DNA from: Halorientalis marina
Lineage (GTDB): Archaea; Halobacteriota; Halobacteria; Halobacteriales; Haloarculaceae
Assembly (NCBI RefSeq): GCF_023028345.1
Contig: NZ_CP095487.1
Location: 3,224,001 to 3,288,000, forward strand
Reading direction: 5' to 3'
DNA: 64,000 bases
The notes under the pieces: generated by a model
Told to the model about the DNA's origin: nothing
The model's input: only the letters and a program-made list of their open reading frames with translations
Database searches by the model: none
Made by a program: the position numbers and the translations under genes
Part shown: one piece after another, positions 8,135 to 16,721 of the stretch
Layout: the number at the start of each line of letters is the position of its first letter
How positions within the stretch are numbered: the stretch's first letter is position 1

Positions 8135-9364
8135 ATGACAGACGAACACCGACAACCGGAGGTGAACATCGGCCTCGTGGGTCACGTCGACCACGGAAAG
8201 ACGACGCTGGTGCAGGCACTCAGCGGCGAGTGGACCGACCAGCATTCCGAGGAGATGAAACGCGGTATCTCCATCCGACTGGGCTACGCCGATGCGACCT
8301 TCCGCCACTGTCCCGACCTGGAGGAGCCGGAACGCTACACCGTCGACGAGGAGTGTGCCGACGGATCACCGAGCGAGCCGCTCCGAACAGTCTCGTTCGT
8401 GGACGCGCCGGGCCACGAGACGCTGATGGCGACGATGCTCTCCGGGGCCGCGATCATGGACGGCGCCGTGCTCGTGGTGTCTGCCAGCGAGCCCGTCCCG
8501 CAGGCCCAGACCGAAGAGCACCTGATGGCGCTCGACATCATCGGCATCGACAACATCGTCATCGCCCAGAACAAGGTCGACCTCGTCGACCGCGAGCGCG
8601 CCGAGGAGAACTACGAGCAGATCCAGGAGTTCGTCGAGGGGACCGTCGCCGAGGGCGCGCCGGTCGTCCCCATCAGCGCCCAGCAGGGCGTCAACATGGA
8701 CCTGCTCATCCAGGCCATCGAGGAGGAGATCCCGACACCTGACCGCGACCCCGACGAGGACGCACGGATGCTCGTCGCCCGGAGCTTCGACATCAACCGC
8801 CCGGGGACGACCTGGGAGTCGCTGATGGGTGGCGTCATCGGCGGCAGTCTCGTCCAGGGCCGCCTCCACGAGGACGAGGACCTGCAGTTGCGCCCCGGCC
8901 GCGAGGTCGAGGAGGGCGGCAAAAGCGAGTGGCAGGCCGTCGAGACGAACGTCCGCTCGATCCAGGCCGGCGGCGAGGACGTCGAGGAAGCGACGCCGGG
9001 CGGCCTGCTCGGCGTCGGCACGGGACTGGACCCGGCGCTGACCAAGGGCGACTCGCTCGCGGGGCAGGTCGCCGGGCCGCCGGGGACGCTGCCGCCGGTG
9101 TTCGAGGAGTTCACGATGGACGTGGAGCTGCTGGAGCGGATCGTCGGCGAGTCCGACGAGATCGAGCCCATCTCGACGGGCGAACCGCTCATGCTGACGG
9201 TCGGGACGGCGACGACGGTCGGCTCGGTCACGAGCGCCCGCGAGGGCGAGTGTGAGGTCGCGCTGAAACGGCCGGTCTGTGCGGAGCCGGGCTCGAAGAT
9301 CGCCATCAACCGCCGTGTCGGCGCGCGCTGGCGGCTCATCGGCGTCGGCACGCTGCGTGAATGA
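8135..9364 (+). CDS. eif2g: Translation initiation factor aIF2 subunit gamma
   Basis: A 409-residue GTPase that carries initiator Met-tRNA to the small ribosomal subunit as part of the aIF2 heterotrimer. GTPase motifs are complete: G1 GHVDHGKT near residue 16, switch region [12 protein letters not shown]3 DAPGHE, G4 NKVD and a SAQQG block. The beta-barrel domains follow ([23 protein letters not shown]). Its TGA overlaps the ATG of the PIN gene (ATGA), the start of the archaeal cluster that continues through rpo7, spt4 and two ribosomal proteins. Divergent from pstS. Confidence 0.97.
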   Translation: MTDEHRQPEVNIGLVGHVDHGKTTLVQALSGEWTDQHSEEMKRGISIRLGYADATFRHCPDLEEPERYTVDEECADGSPSEPLRTVSFVDAPGHETLMATMLSGAAIMDGAVLVVSASEPVPQAQTEEHLMALDIIGIDNIVIAQNKVDLVDRERAEENYEQIQEFVEGTVAEGAPVVPISAQQGVNMDLLIQAIEEEIPTPDRDPDEDARMLVARSFDINRPGTTWESLMGGVIGGSLVQGRLHEDEDLQLRPGREVEEGGKSEWQAVETNVRSIQAGGEDVEEATPGGLLGVGTGLDPALTKGDSLAGQVAGPPGTLPPVFEEFTMDVELLERIVGESDEIEPISTGEPLMLTVGTATTVGSVTSAREGECEVALKRPVCAEPGSKIAINRRVGARWRLIGVGTLRE

Positions 9365-9738
9365 GAGTCTGCATGGACACGAGCGCACTGATGATGCCGG
9401 TGGAATGCGACGTGCGCGTGTTCGAGGAACTCGACCGCCTGCTCGGCGGGTACGAGCCAGTCGTCCCGCGGGCCGTACTGACGGAACTCGACGGCCTCGC
9501 CGACGGCGGTGGCGAGGAGGCGACGGCCGCGAGCGTCGGGCGGGACCTGGCCCAGCGATGTGCCGTACTGGACCACGAGGAATCGTACGCCGACGACGCG
9601 CTCGTCGAGGTGGCCCACGAGGGCCGCTGTGAGTACGTCGTCACCAACGACCAGCCCCTGCAGGAACGCTGCCTCGGCGAGGGCGTTCCAGTAATTGGTT
9701 TAAGGGGCCGGAACAAACTCGCCATCACTCAACCATAA
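9361..9738 (+). CDS. PIN-domain ribonuclease, Fcf1/Utp24-like
   Basis: A 125-residue PIN domain. Acidic catalytic residues are visible as Asp6 in [10 protein letters not shown], Glu in LTELDGLA, Asp in [11 protein letters not shown] and Asp in [10 protein letters not shown], the usual four-acid set. In many archaea a Fcf1/Utp24-type PIN protein sits between aIF2-gamma and rpo7 and is thought to act in rRNA processing. The same position and length here support that reading over a VapC toxin, and no antitoxin precedes it. Translation is coupled to aIF2-gamma. A TATA-like TTTAAG within its 3' end may help drive rpo7. Confidence 0.85.
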   Translation: MRVCMDTSALMMPVECDVRVFEELDRLLGGYEPVVPRAVLTELDGLADGGGEEATAASVGRDLAQRCAVLDHEESYADDALVEVAHEGRCEYVVTNDQPLQERCLGEGVPVIGLRGRNKLAITQP

Positions 9739-9739
9739 T

Positions 9740-10309
9740 ATGTACAAACGGGTCAGACTTCGCGATACGGTCGAGGTGCCGCCACGGCACCTCGCGGACG
9801 TTTCGCCGGATCTCGTCAAGAAGCTCTTACAGGACAAACTCGAAGGCCGGATGGACGAGGACGTGGGCAGCGTCGTCTCTGTCATCGATGTCCACGACAT
9901 CGGCGACGGGGCAGTCGTGCCCAACAAGCCCGGTGTCTACTACGAGGCAGAGTTCGACGCGCTCACCTTCGATCCCCAGATGCAGGAGGTCGTCGACGGC
10001 GAGGTCGTCGAGGTGGTCAACTTCGGTGCCTTCGTGGGTATCGGGCCGGTCGACGGCTTGCTCCACGTCTCCCAGATCTCCGACGAGTACCTCGCCTACG
10101 ACGAGGAAGGGCAGATGCTCGCGTCCCGGGACTCCAACCGGACGCTCGGGGTCGGCGACGCGGTCCGGGCGCGCATCGTCACGAAGAGCATCGACGAGCG
10201 CAACCCGCGGGACTCGAAGATCGGCCTCACCGCGAAGCAGGTCGGCCTCGGGAAACACGGCTGGCTCGAAGAGGACCGACAGAAGCGGGAAGCCGCGACG
10301 GGTGAGTGA
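9740..10309 (+). CDS. rpo7: DNA-directed RNA polymerase subunit Rpo7 (E')
   Basis: A 189-residue stalk subunit of archaeal RNA polymerase, equivalent to eukaryotic Rpb7. The N-terminal RNP-like domain begins MYKRVRLRDTVEVPP and contains KLLQDKLEG. The S1 / OB fold begins near residue 85 (VVDGEVVEVVNFGAFV, then GLLHVSQI). It pairs with Rpo4 and helps open the promoter and bind nascent RNA. Length is usual. It starts one base after the PIN gene stop and is followed two bases later by spt4. Confidence 0.96.
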   Translation: MYKRVRLRDTVEVPPRHLADVSPDLVKKLLQDKLEGRMDEDVGSVVSVIDVHDIGDGAVVPNKPGVYYEAEFDALTFDPQMQEVVDGEVVEVVNFGAFVGIGPVDGLLHVSQISDEYLAYDEEGQMLASRDSNRTLGVGDAVRARIVTKSIDERNPRDSKIGLTAKQVGLGKHGWLEEDRQKREAATGE

Positions 10310-10311
10310 CG

Positions 10312-10509
10312 ATGGCTGATCGACTCGTCTGTCGCGAGTGCCACCGCGTCCAGGACGCCGGTGAAGAGGAGGCCTGCGTCTCCTGTGGCTCGACCTCGCT
10401 GACCGAGGACTGGGCCGGCTACGTCGTCATCACCCACCCCGAGGACAGCGAGATCGCCGCCGAGATGCAGGTGGACGAGCCCGGGCAGTACGCGCTGAAG
10501 GTGCGGTGA
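10312..10509 (+). CDS. spt4: Transcription elongation factor Spt4 (RpoE'')
   Basis: A 65-residue zinc-ribbon protein. Two Cys pairs, CRECHR and CVSCGS, bind one zinc. Spt4 joins Spt5 (NusG-type) on RNA polymerase and promotes processive elongation. The ATG at 10312 was chosen because it lies two bases after the rpo7 stop; a GTG two codons earlier is possible. The rpo7-spt4 order is the usual archaeal one. Confidence 0.95.
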   Translation: MADRLVCRECHRVQDAGEEEACVSCGSTSLTEDWAGYVVITHPEDSEIAAEMQVDEPGQYALKVR

Positions 10510-10513
10510 ACCC

Positions 10514-11101
10514 GTGACCGGGGAGGATACGGACGACGCCGCGAGCGCGTCCGAGGTCGTCGTGGAACTCCAGCAGTCGCTCCGCCCGGAACTGAAAGAA
10601 CCGATGGGGCCGATCTACACCGACGCCGAGGCGTTGCTCGCCGACGCCGGCACCCCCATCGTCGCGGTCGGCGACATCGTCACCTACCACCTGACGACGG
10701 CCGACCACACGCCCGCGGTCGCGCTGGTCGACGGCCGGACCAAGCGCGCGGCCGTCGAGGACCACATCGAGGACGCCATCGATGGCGACCGGTTCGACAA
10801 CGAAATCGAGGTCGCGAACCCGCCGGCGACGCTCTCGGCCGCGCTCCTCTCGGGGCTCCACGAGGGGCTTTCCAACGCCGCCGCGGGCGAGACGACGGTC
10901 GTCGTCGTCGACGGCGAGGAGGACCTGGCGGCCCTGCCGGCCATCGCGACCGCGCCCGAGGGCGGAAGCGTCGTCTACGGCCAGCCGGACGAGGGAATGG
11001 TCCTGGTCGACGCCGGCGGCGAGGCCCGCGCGACGGTCACGGACCTGCTGGAGCGGATGGACGGTGACACCGAGCGGCTGTGGACCCTGCTCGGCCGGTA
11101 G
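10514..11101 (+). CDS. GTP-dependent dephospho-CoA kinase (DUF359)
   Basis: A 195-residue protein of the DUF359 family, shown in Thermococcus to phosphorylate dephospho-CoA with GTP, the last step of archaeal coenzyme A synthesis. Family blocks are present: GPIYTDAE, VAVGDIVTYHL, VDGRTKR and an acidic AVVxV-like VVVVDGEEDLAALP, then GSVVYGQPDEGMVLV. The start is GTG, four bases after the spt4 stop. It holds its usual place between spt4 and rps24e, so the assignment rests on both motif and context. Confidence 0.9.
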   Translation: MTGEDTDDAASASEVVVELQQSLRPELKEPMGPIYTDAEALLADAGTPIVAVGDIVTYHLTTADHTPAVALVDGRTKRAAVEDHIEDAIDGDRFDNEIEVANPPATLSAALLSGLHEGLSNAAAGETTVVVVDGEEDLAALPAIATAPEGGSVVYGQPDEGMVLVDAGGEARATVTDLLERMDGDTERLWTLLGR

Positions 11102-11163
11102 CGCCGGGGTCCGCTCTTCGAAATCCTTTTACTCGTTTCGCGGGGAGGTAGACCCAACGAACT

Positions 11164-11481
11164 ATGGACGTCGACATTATCAACGAGGACGAGAACCCGA
11201 TGTTGCACCGGACCGACGTGCGGTTCCAGGTGATCCACGAGGACGCCACCCCCTCCCGCCTCTCCGTGCGCGACAGCCTCGCGGCGAAACTGAACAAGGA
11301 CGCCGAGGAGGTCGTCATCCGCAAGCTCGACACGAAATACGGGATGCGGAAGACGGTCGGCAGCGCGAAGGTCTACGAGACCCCCGCGGACGCGATGGAC
11401 GTCGAGCAGGACCACATGCTCGAACGGAACAAGATCACGGCCGACGGCGACGAGGCCGAGGAAGAGGCCGAGGAGGCATAG
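11164..11481 (+). CDS. rps24e: Small ribosomal subunit protein eS24
   Basis: A 105-residue ribosomal protein (start MDVDIINEDENPMLHRTDV) of the archaeal and eukaryotic S24e family. The signature region NPMLHRTDVRFQV and the KLDTKYGMRKTVG block are clear. The tail is very acidic (DGDEAEEEAEEA), a halophilic addition. The stop at 11481 directly abuts the ATG of rps27ae, so the two are co-translated. The final gene in the run is Kae1-Bud32 beyond a repeat element. Confidence 0.96.
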   Translation: MDVDIINEDENPMLHRTDVRFQVIHEDATPSRLSVRDSLAAKLNKDAEEVVIRKLDTKYGMRKTVGSAKVYETPADAMDVEQDHMLERNKITADGDEAEEEAEEA

Positions 11482-11616
11482 ATGGCCCGCCACGAGTACT
11501 ACGACGACGACGGCACGCCCGCCAAAGAGCAGTGCCCGCGCTGTGGCGACACCTTCCTCGCCGACCACGACGACCGCCAGCACTGCGGTCGCTGTGACTA
11601 CACCGAGTGGAAATAG
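11482..11616 (+). CDS. rps27ae: Small ribosomal subunit protein eS31 (S27ae)
   Basis: A 44-residue zinc ribbon, [17 protein letters not shown] at the start, with Cys pairs CPRCG and CGRCDY that bind one zinc. In eukaryotes this protein is fused to ubiquitin; the archaeal form is the free ribbon and of this length. It begins one base after the rps24e stop. An intergenic repeat (copy B) starts four bases after its TAG and may end the transcript. Confidence 0.95.
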   Translation: MARHEYYDDDGTPAKEQCPRCGDTFLADHDDRQHCGRCDYTEWK

Positions 11617-11619
11617 TAA

Positions 11620-11851
11620 CCCACTTTTTACAAACGGGGGTGTCCTCGCGCCGAAGGCGCTGCGGGCACCCCCGTTTCCAAAAACTTGGGGAAAAACTGC
11701 CGCGAGTCGCGGCCTTCGGCCGCGCTCGCGGTGTCCACACGAGTGACCGCAGGGAACGAGTGTGGGCTCGGAAGTGGAAGCCCGCGAGCGACCGCAGGAA
11801 GCGAGCAGGACCGACTTCCGGTGAACCGCGCGCCGATGGCGCGCGGATGCT
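11620..11851 (+). repeat. Hairpin-rich intergenic repeat, copy B (fills the rps27ae-kae1 gap)
   Basis: The gap of 314 bases holds no gene. It opens with CCCACTTTTTA; the partner arm here is changed to AAAAACTTGGGGAAAAA (11684-11700). Inner stems include ACGGGGGTG / CACCCCCGT, CCGCGAG / CTCGCGG and the closing GTGAACC, GCGCGCC / GGCGCGC, GGATGC. The last block (GTGAACCGCGCGCC...GGATGCT) is nearly the same in copy C. The remaining 80 bases before the kae1 ATG look like promoter DNA with no clear TATA box. Confidence 0.6.
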
Positions 11852-11930
11852 GACGGCACGGCCAGCCGGTCGGCACTCCACCGCAGACCGAAGTCCTCAT
11901 TCCGCTCGCCGACCGACCGCAGGGTAACAC

Positions 11931-13589
11931 ATGGCGGCCGACGACGTCCGGATTCTCGGCATCGAGGGCACCGCCTGGGCCGCCAGCGCCGCCGTCCACG
12001 ACACCGCGACCGGCGAGACGGTCATCGAGACCGAGGCCTACCAACCCGAGAGCGGCGGCATCCACCCTCGCGAGGCCGCCGAACACATGGGCGAACAGGT
12101 TCCCGAAGTCGTCGAGCGGGCGCTCGCCATCGCCCGGGAGATGCACGACGGGGATGGCCCCCCCGTCGACGCCGTCGCGTTCTCCCGCGGGCCGGGACTC
12201 GGCCCCTGTCTGCGGATCGTCGGCACGGCCGCGCGTGCGCTCTCGCAGCGACTCGACGTGCCGCTGGTCGGCGTCAACCACATGGTCGCCCACCTGGAGA
12301 TCGGGCGCCACGAGTCCGGGTTCGACTCGCCGGTCTGTCTGAACGCCAGCGGCGCGAACGCCCACGTGCTCGGCTACCGGAACGGCCGCTACCGCGTGCT
12401 GGGGGAGACGATGGACACCGGCGTCGGCAACGCCATCGACAAATTCACACGCCATCTGGGCTGGTCACACCCCGGCGGCCCGAAGGTCGAGGAGGCGGCG
12501 AGAGACGGCGAGTACGTCGACCTCCCCTACGTCGTCAAGGGGATGGACTTCTCGTTTTCCGGCATCATGAGCGCGGCGAAGCAGGCGGTGGACCAGGGGG
12601 AGACGGTCGAGGACGTCTGCTTCGGCCTCCAGGAAACCGTCTTCGCGATGCTGACGGAGGTCTCCGAGCGGGCGCTGTCGCTGACCGGCAGCGACGAACT
12701 CGTACTCGGTGGCGGCGTCGGGCAGAACCGCCGCCTCCAGGCGATGCTCGGCGAGATGTGCGACCAGCGCGGGGCGGACTTCTACGCCCCCGACGACCGC
12801 TTCCTGCGTGACAACGCCGGCATGATCGCGGTGCTGGGCGCGAAGATGCTGGCGGCCGGCGACACCATCCCGGTCGCGGACTCGGCCATCGACCCGGACT
12901 TCCGCCCCGACGAGGTGCCGGTGACGTGGCGCTCGGGCGAGGCCGTGGGAAAGCGGCGGCGGGACGACCGGGAAGTGCAGGGGGCGGAGGCGACGGTCAC
13001 CATCGCGGACGACCGGGTGGTCAAGCGCCGGCTGCCCCGGAGCTACCGCCATCCGCGACTGGACGAGCGACTGCGCCGCGAGCGGACCCGCGAGGAAGCG
13101 CGGCTGACGAGCGAGGCGCGCCGCCACGGTGTGCCCACGCCGGTCCTGTACGACGCGGACGTGCGGGAGACGACGCTGGTCTTCGAGCACGTGGGGGACC
13201 GGGACCTCCGGGACGCCCTGACGGAGTCGCGGGTCCGGGACGTGGGCCGCCATCTCGCGACGATCCACGCGGCGGGGTTCGTCCACGGCGACCCGACGAC
13301 GCGGAACGTGCGCGTGGGCGGCGGTGACAGCGGAGCGACCGGCGGCGCGGGGAGCGACGACGCGGACGGCGGCGGTCGGACCTACCTCATCGACTTCGGG
13401 CTGGGCTACTACACCGACGACGTGGAGGACTACGCGATGGACCTGCACGTCCTCGCCCAGTCGCTGGCGGGGACGGCCGACGACCCCGAGGCGCTCCTCG
13501 ACGCCGCCGAGACAGCCTACCGGTCGGTCGGCGACGGCGCGGTCGTCGACCACCTGCGCGAGATCGAGGGGCGCGGGCGCTACCAGTGA
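11931..13589 (+). CDS. Kae1-Bud32 fusion, tRNA t6A synthase / KEOPS kinase
   Basis: A 552-residue two-domain KEOPS protein. Residues 1 to about 325 are Kae1 (TsaD family): ILGIEGTAWAAS at the ATP site, the metal pair in NHMVAHLEIG, VCLNASGANAHV and GGGVGQNRRLQ. From about 350 it is Bud32, a small atypical kinase with VVKRRLPRSYRHPRLD, the catalytic loop HGDPTTRNVRV and the metal motif LIDFGLGYY. KEOPS adds threonylcarbamoyl to A37 of ANN-decoding tRNAs. Fusion of the two is known in haloarchaea and some methanogens. A Gly/Ser/Asp-rich stretch of about 20 residues sits between the catalytic loop and the DFG motif. Confidence 0.95.
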   Translation: MAADDVRILGIEGTAWAASAAVHDTATGETVIETEAYQPESGGIHPREAAEHMGEQVPEVVERALAIAREMHDGDGPPVDAVAFSRGPGLGPCLRIVGTAARALSQRLDVPLVGVNHMVAHLEIGRHESGFDSPVCLNASGANAHVLGYRNGRYRVLGETMDTGVGNAIDKFTRHLGWSHPGGPKVEEAARDGEYVDLPYVVKGMDFSFSGIMSAAKQAVDQGETVEDVCFGLQETVFAMLTEVSERALSLTGSDELVLGGGVGQNRRLQAMLGEMCDQRGADFYAPDDRFLRDNAGMIAVLGAKMLAAGDTIPVADSAIDPDFRPDEVPVTWRSGEAVGKRRRDDREVQGAEATVTIADDRVVKRRLPRSYRHPRLDERLRRERTREEARLTSEARRHGVPTPVLYDADVRETTLVFEHVGDRDLRDALTESRVRDVGRHLATIHAAGFVHGDPTTRNVRVGGGDSGATGGAGSDDADGGGRTYLIDFGLGYYTDDVEDYAMDLHVLAQSLAGTADDPEALLDAAETAYRSVGDGAVVDHLREIEGRGRYQ

Positions 13590-13708
13590 CGGGGGGAGCG
13601 CGGGCACTGTCGGACCGACTGCCGATCTCCACCCCACGGTGGCGGAAGGGCATCGAGGCGGTAGCCGTATCGGAAAACCTCTTACCGGAGCCGCTCGTAT
13701 CGGGTCGT

Positions 13709-13981
13709 ATGGCTGACAAACCGCAGTCAGGCGAGATCTTCGGGGTGCCGTACAACTTCGAGCGGCCGTCGATCAAGCGGCTGCTGTCGTCGTACTGGCG
13801 CCCGGGCGAGGGGATGCTCGTCGAGAAGCCCTTCGGCATCGGCTACACCCTGAACCTGGCGAACTGGCGCTCCTGGCTCGTCCTCATCGTCGCCGGCGGG
13901 CTCTACTACCAGCAGCGCAACAGCGAGGACGGCGAGCGCACGGACTCGGACGACGAACCCGTCGAAGTCATCGTCGACTGA
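13709..13981 (+). CDS. DUF5808 small membrane protein
   Basis: A 90-residue protein. The N-terminal half (MADKPQSGEIFGVPYNFERPS, then RLLSSYWRPGEGMLVEKPFGIGYTLN) matches the conserved DUF5808 pattern of haloarchaea as I know it. One hydrophobic helix, WLVLIVAGGLYY, follows, then an acidic cytosolic or external tail. Function is unknown. It has its own upstream region and precedes rdgB on the same strand by 41 bases. Confidence 0.75.
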   Translation: MADKPQSGEIFGVPYNFERPSIKRLLSSYWRPGEGMLVEKPFGIGYTLNLANWRSWLVLIVAGGLYYQQRNSEDGERTDSDDEPVEVIVD

Positions 13982-14022
13982 ACACCGACGGCCCTTTCTC
14001 CGGCCCGCCACACCGCCAGTGT

Positions 14023-14670
14023 ATGCTCCGTTTCGTCACCACCAACGCGGGGAAGGTGCGGGAGGCCCGCGAGTACCTCGACGAGGAGGTCACGCGACTG
14101 GACTTCGACTACCGGGAGGTCCAGGCCGACGACCTCGCGACCGTCGCCGCCGACGGCGCGCGCAAGGCCTACGAGCACGCGGGCGAACCCGTGTTCGTCG
14201 ACGACGCCGGTCTCTTCGTCGACGCCTTCGACGGCTTCCCCGGGCCGTACTCGTCGTACGTCGAGGACACCGTCGGCGTCGAGCGACTGTGGCGCCTGAC
14301 CGAACCCGAGGACGACCACGGGGCGGCCTTCCGCGGCGTCGTCGCCTACTGCGACGGCGAGGAGTTCGCGGCGTCGCCCGAACCGGTCGACCGCGACCGC
14401 CGCGGCCAGGACCAGGACGCCGACACGCGGGCGACCGCCACCACGGACGACCAGGTCGCCGACGGCGACCACCCCGTGAAGATATTCGAGGGGTACGTTC
14501 CCGGCACCATCGTCCCGCCGCGGGGCGAGGGGGGGTTCGGCTACGACCCCATCTTCGAGTACGACGGCCGGACCTTCGCGGAGATGAGCCCCGAAGAGAA
14601 AAACGCCGTCTCCCACCGGGGGAAGGCCCTGGCCGAGTTCGCGGAGTGGTACGAGAACGCCGACCGGTGA
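14023..14670 (+). CDS. rdgB: Non-canonical purine NTP pyrophosphatase (RdgB/HAM1)
   Basis: A 215-residue enzyme that hydrolyses XTP, ITP and dITP to monophosphates and so keeps deaminated purines out of nucleic acids. Signature blocks are intact: TTNAGKVREAREYL at the start, VDDAGLFVDAFDGFPGPYSSY, GGFGYDPIFE and SHRGKALAEF. Compared with typical members (about 185-200 residues) there is a polar insert of some 25 residues (about 128-150, rich in Asp, Arg and Thr) in front of the KIFEGYVPGTI strand. It probably loops out as a halophilic surface insertion. Confidence 0.93.
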   Translation: MLRFVTTNAGKVREAREYLDEEVTRLDFDYREVQADDLATVAADGARKAYEHAGEPVFVDDAGLFVDAFDGFPGPYSSYVEDTVGVERLWRLTEPEDDHGAAFRGVVAYCDGEEFAASPEPVDRDRRGQDQDADTRATATTDDQVADGDHPVKIFEGYVPGTIVPPRGEGGFGYDPIFEYDGRTFAEMSPEEKNAVSHRGKALAEFAEWYENADR

Positions 14671-14716
14671 GGACCGGGACGACGGGGCGCACCGCGAGTA
14701 CTCGACCCTCGTTCTC

Positions 14717-15184
14717 TCACGCCCGCGGGTCCCGGTCCGGGCCGGGATACTCGCCGCCGACGGCCACCTCGTAGATCGATTCGGGGTCGAAGAGGCGGAC
14801 GAACGCCTCGGGCGTGCGGACGCTCACGTCGACGTACTTCCGGAGCGTCGCGCCCGTCTTCGCGCTTCCCAGCCCCTCGTCGTACGAGAGCAGTTGCGTC
14901 GCCTCACCGTTGTGCGCGGCAGAGAGCGCCGGGTGGTCACCGGCGGGCTGGTCGACGACATCGGCGAGGGTCGCGGCCTTCTCCCGCCACGCGTCGGCCA
15001 GCGCGGGGTCCGCGCAGTCGGCGACGACGGCCGCGGCGTCGTCGAGGAGCGGGTCGGTCGCGACGAGCGTGAGCCAGGAGTGGGCGCGGGCGAGGTCGAC
15101 GGCCTCGCGGGCGGCACCGACGAGGAGGAGGTCGGCGGCGAGTACGTCCGCGTCGGCGACGAAGCGCGTGGGTGCGTCGGACAC
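14717..15184 (-). CDS. PIN-like domain protein
   Basis: A 155-residue protein with a GTG start at 15184. The opening FVADADVLAADLLL and a central acidic pair, with LLSYDEGL followed by AKTGATLRKY, look like a PIN fold: Asp near residue 11, an acidic block in the middle, and Asp in the SYDEGL loop. PIN proteins cleave RNA; I take this as likely but have not tested fold or catalytic geometry. A 32-codon gene ends four bases before its start, and the transporter gene overlaps that in turn, so the three form one minus-strand unit. Confidence 0.6.
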   Translation of the reverse strand: MSDAPTRFVADADVLAADLLLVGAAREAVDLARAHSWLTLVATDPLLDDAAAVVADCADPALADAWREKAATLADVVDQPAGDHPALSAAHNGEATQLLSYDEGLGSAKTGATLRKYVDVSVRTPEAFVRLFDPESIYEVAVGGEYPGPDRDPRA

Positions 15185-15187
15185 GGC

Positions 15188-15286
15188 TCAGTCGCCGTCC
15201 TCGCGGCGGGCCGCCAGTGCCTCGCGGATCGCCTCGCGGCTCGTGTCGTACTCGCTCGCGCGCTCGAACAGGTCGGCCCAGGTCAC
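15188..15286 (-). CDS. Tiny conserved-looking protein before the PIN-like gene
   Basis: A 32-codon gene with GTG start, reading TWADLFERASEYDTSREAI then REALAARREDGD. It starts directly after the transporter stop and ends just before the GTG of the PIN-like gene, leaving three bases, so it is fitted exactly into the operon. It is predicted to be a short two-helix acidic peptide. I believe similar short genes occur in haloarchaea beside this PIN-like family, but that is recollection. A small partner of a PIN protein could be an antitoxin-like binder; this is inference only. Confidence 0.5.
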   Translation of the reverse strand: MTWADLFERASEYDTSREAIREALAARREDGD

Positions 15287-15287
15287 G

Positions 15288-16409
15288 TCAGTCGCCACGC
15301 GCCCCGGCGAGGAAAACCCAGCGGTCGGCCAGCCAGCCCTCCGCGAGCCAGTAGGCCAGGCCGGCGACGAAGGCGACGCCGACGTTCGTCAGCAGGGCGA
15401 GCAGGCCGATGGCACCGACGACGAACGGACGGTCGGTCTCGAAGGCCACGCGGGTCAGCTGGAGGGCGACGACGCCGAGCAGGACGCCGAGGACGGCCAT
15501 GGGAAAGCCCATCCAGACGCCGGCGACGAGGGCCGCGCCGAGATACAGCAGGCCGAGGATGACGTTCGCGCCGCCGGTCCGCGCGCCGAAGGCGTACTTC
15601 CCGGCGAGGCCGCCGCTGCCGTGACACATCGGCAGGCCGCCCAGCGGGACCGCGAGGAGGTTCATCGAGCCCATGCTCGTCGCCAGTTCGTCGGGCGAGA
15701 CCTCGGCGTCGAAGAGGTCGTCCAGCAGCAGCGAGGTGGCGACGGCCGCGTTACCGACGGTCATCGCGAGCTGTGCGACCGTCCCCTCGAGGGCACCGAC
15801 AGTCAGTGCGGGCACCCCGACCGGAAACACGCCGACGGCGGGGACGGTCGCGGCCGGGAGGCCGCCGGCGTAGAGCGTCCACCCGGTTCCGGCCCCGAGA
15901 ACGGCCAGCGCGGCGGCCCGGCGGTAGCCGGCGGCGACGACGGCGACGGCGACGACGGCCCCGAGTCCCGCCATCCGGAGGTCGGCGGCGGCGAGGTCGA
16001 GTCCCGCGCTCGCCAGCAGGAGTGCAACGGCGAACTGGACGCCGCGGACGACCGGCCGGCCGACGTACCGCTGGAGGTGGCCGAGGGTGCCCGTCGCGCC
16101 GACCGCGAGCAGGACGACGCCGGCGAGCAGCCCCGCCGCCAGGAACTCGCCGTAGGCCAGCGTCCCGGCGATGGCGAGCCCCGCCAGCGCCTTCATCGGC
16201 TCGACCGACACCGGCAGGCCGTACCGGAGCCCCCAGACGATCTGGAAGACGCCGAAGAGAGCGAGCACGAGCGCTAGCGGGGCCGGCGTGAGTGCCCCGA
16301 GCGCGACCGCTATCGGGAGGACCGTAACCGAATCCCCCAGCGCGCCGGTGAGCTCGCTCGCCGTGAATTCGAACCGTGAGGTGAGCCACGTATCGACCGA
16401 AACTGCCAC
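15288..16409 (-). CDS. Putative sulfate/molybdate transporter (MOT1 / SulP-related)
   Basis: About 373 residues, almost wholly membrane helices (10-12). The MOT1 hallmarks are visible: GLRYGLPVSVEPMKALAG in the first half and PMCHGSGGLAGKYAFGARTGGAN in the second. These match proteins that import molybdate with high affinity in plants and are predicted anion transporters in archaea. No molybdate-responsive regulator is next to it, so sulfate or another oxyanion remains possible. I chose GTG at 16409; an in-frame ATG 15 codons earlier is an alternative. Confidence 0.75.
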   Translation of the reverse strand: MAVSVDTWLTSRFEFTASELTGALGDSVTVLPIAVALGALTPAPLALVLALFGVFQIVWGLRYGLPVSVEPMKALAGLAIAGTLAYGEFLAAGLLAGVVLLAVGATGTLGHLQRYVGRPVVRGVQFAVALLLASAGLDLAAADLRMAGLGAVVAVAVVAAGYRRAAALAVLGAGTGWTLYAGGLPAATVPAVGVFPVGVPALTVGALEGTVAQLAMTVGNAAVATSLLLDDLFDAEVSPDELATSMGSMNLLAVPLGGLPMCHGSGGLAGKYAFGARTGGANVILGLLYLGAALVAGVWMGFPMAVLGVLLGVVALQLTRVAFETDRPFVVGAIGLLALLTNVGVAFVAGLAYWLAEGWLADRWVFLAGARGD

Positions 16410-16721
16410 GAGACGGACTAACGGACGCGATCCACATGACGCTTGTCCGAAACCCATCCAGGTCTCGCGACACGGGTTCGTTAACCAAAATAGATTATTC
16501 CACTGGAACCGGGCGACCGGCGGCGTGTCGCTCGGTTGTGTGTCGCTGGGCGGTAGTCGTCCCTTTGTCGTGCGAACGTCTGACGTGAATTTAAGTGCTA
16601 TCCGGGGCCAGGGAGTGTACGGGCGTGCCCCGGACGGCCTCAGTCTCCCATCCTCACCGGCGCGCCCGGTTTCGACGACCCCCACCCCACCCCACTCGGA
16701 CTGTTCGCGCCGGGGCGCGGT

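Noticed and set aside
9361..9738. PIN protein after aIF2-gamma as a VapC toxin
   Set aside because: There is no antitoxin gene; the place in the translation/RNA polymerase cluster and the coupling to aIF2-gamma fit the Fcf1-like rRNA processing family.
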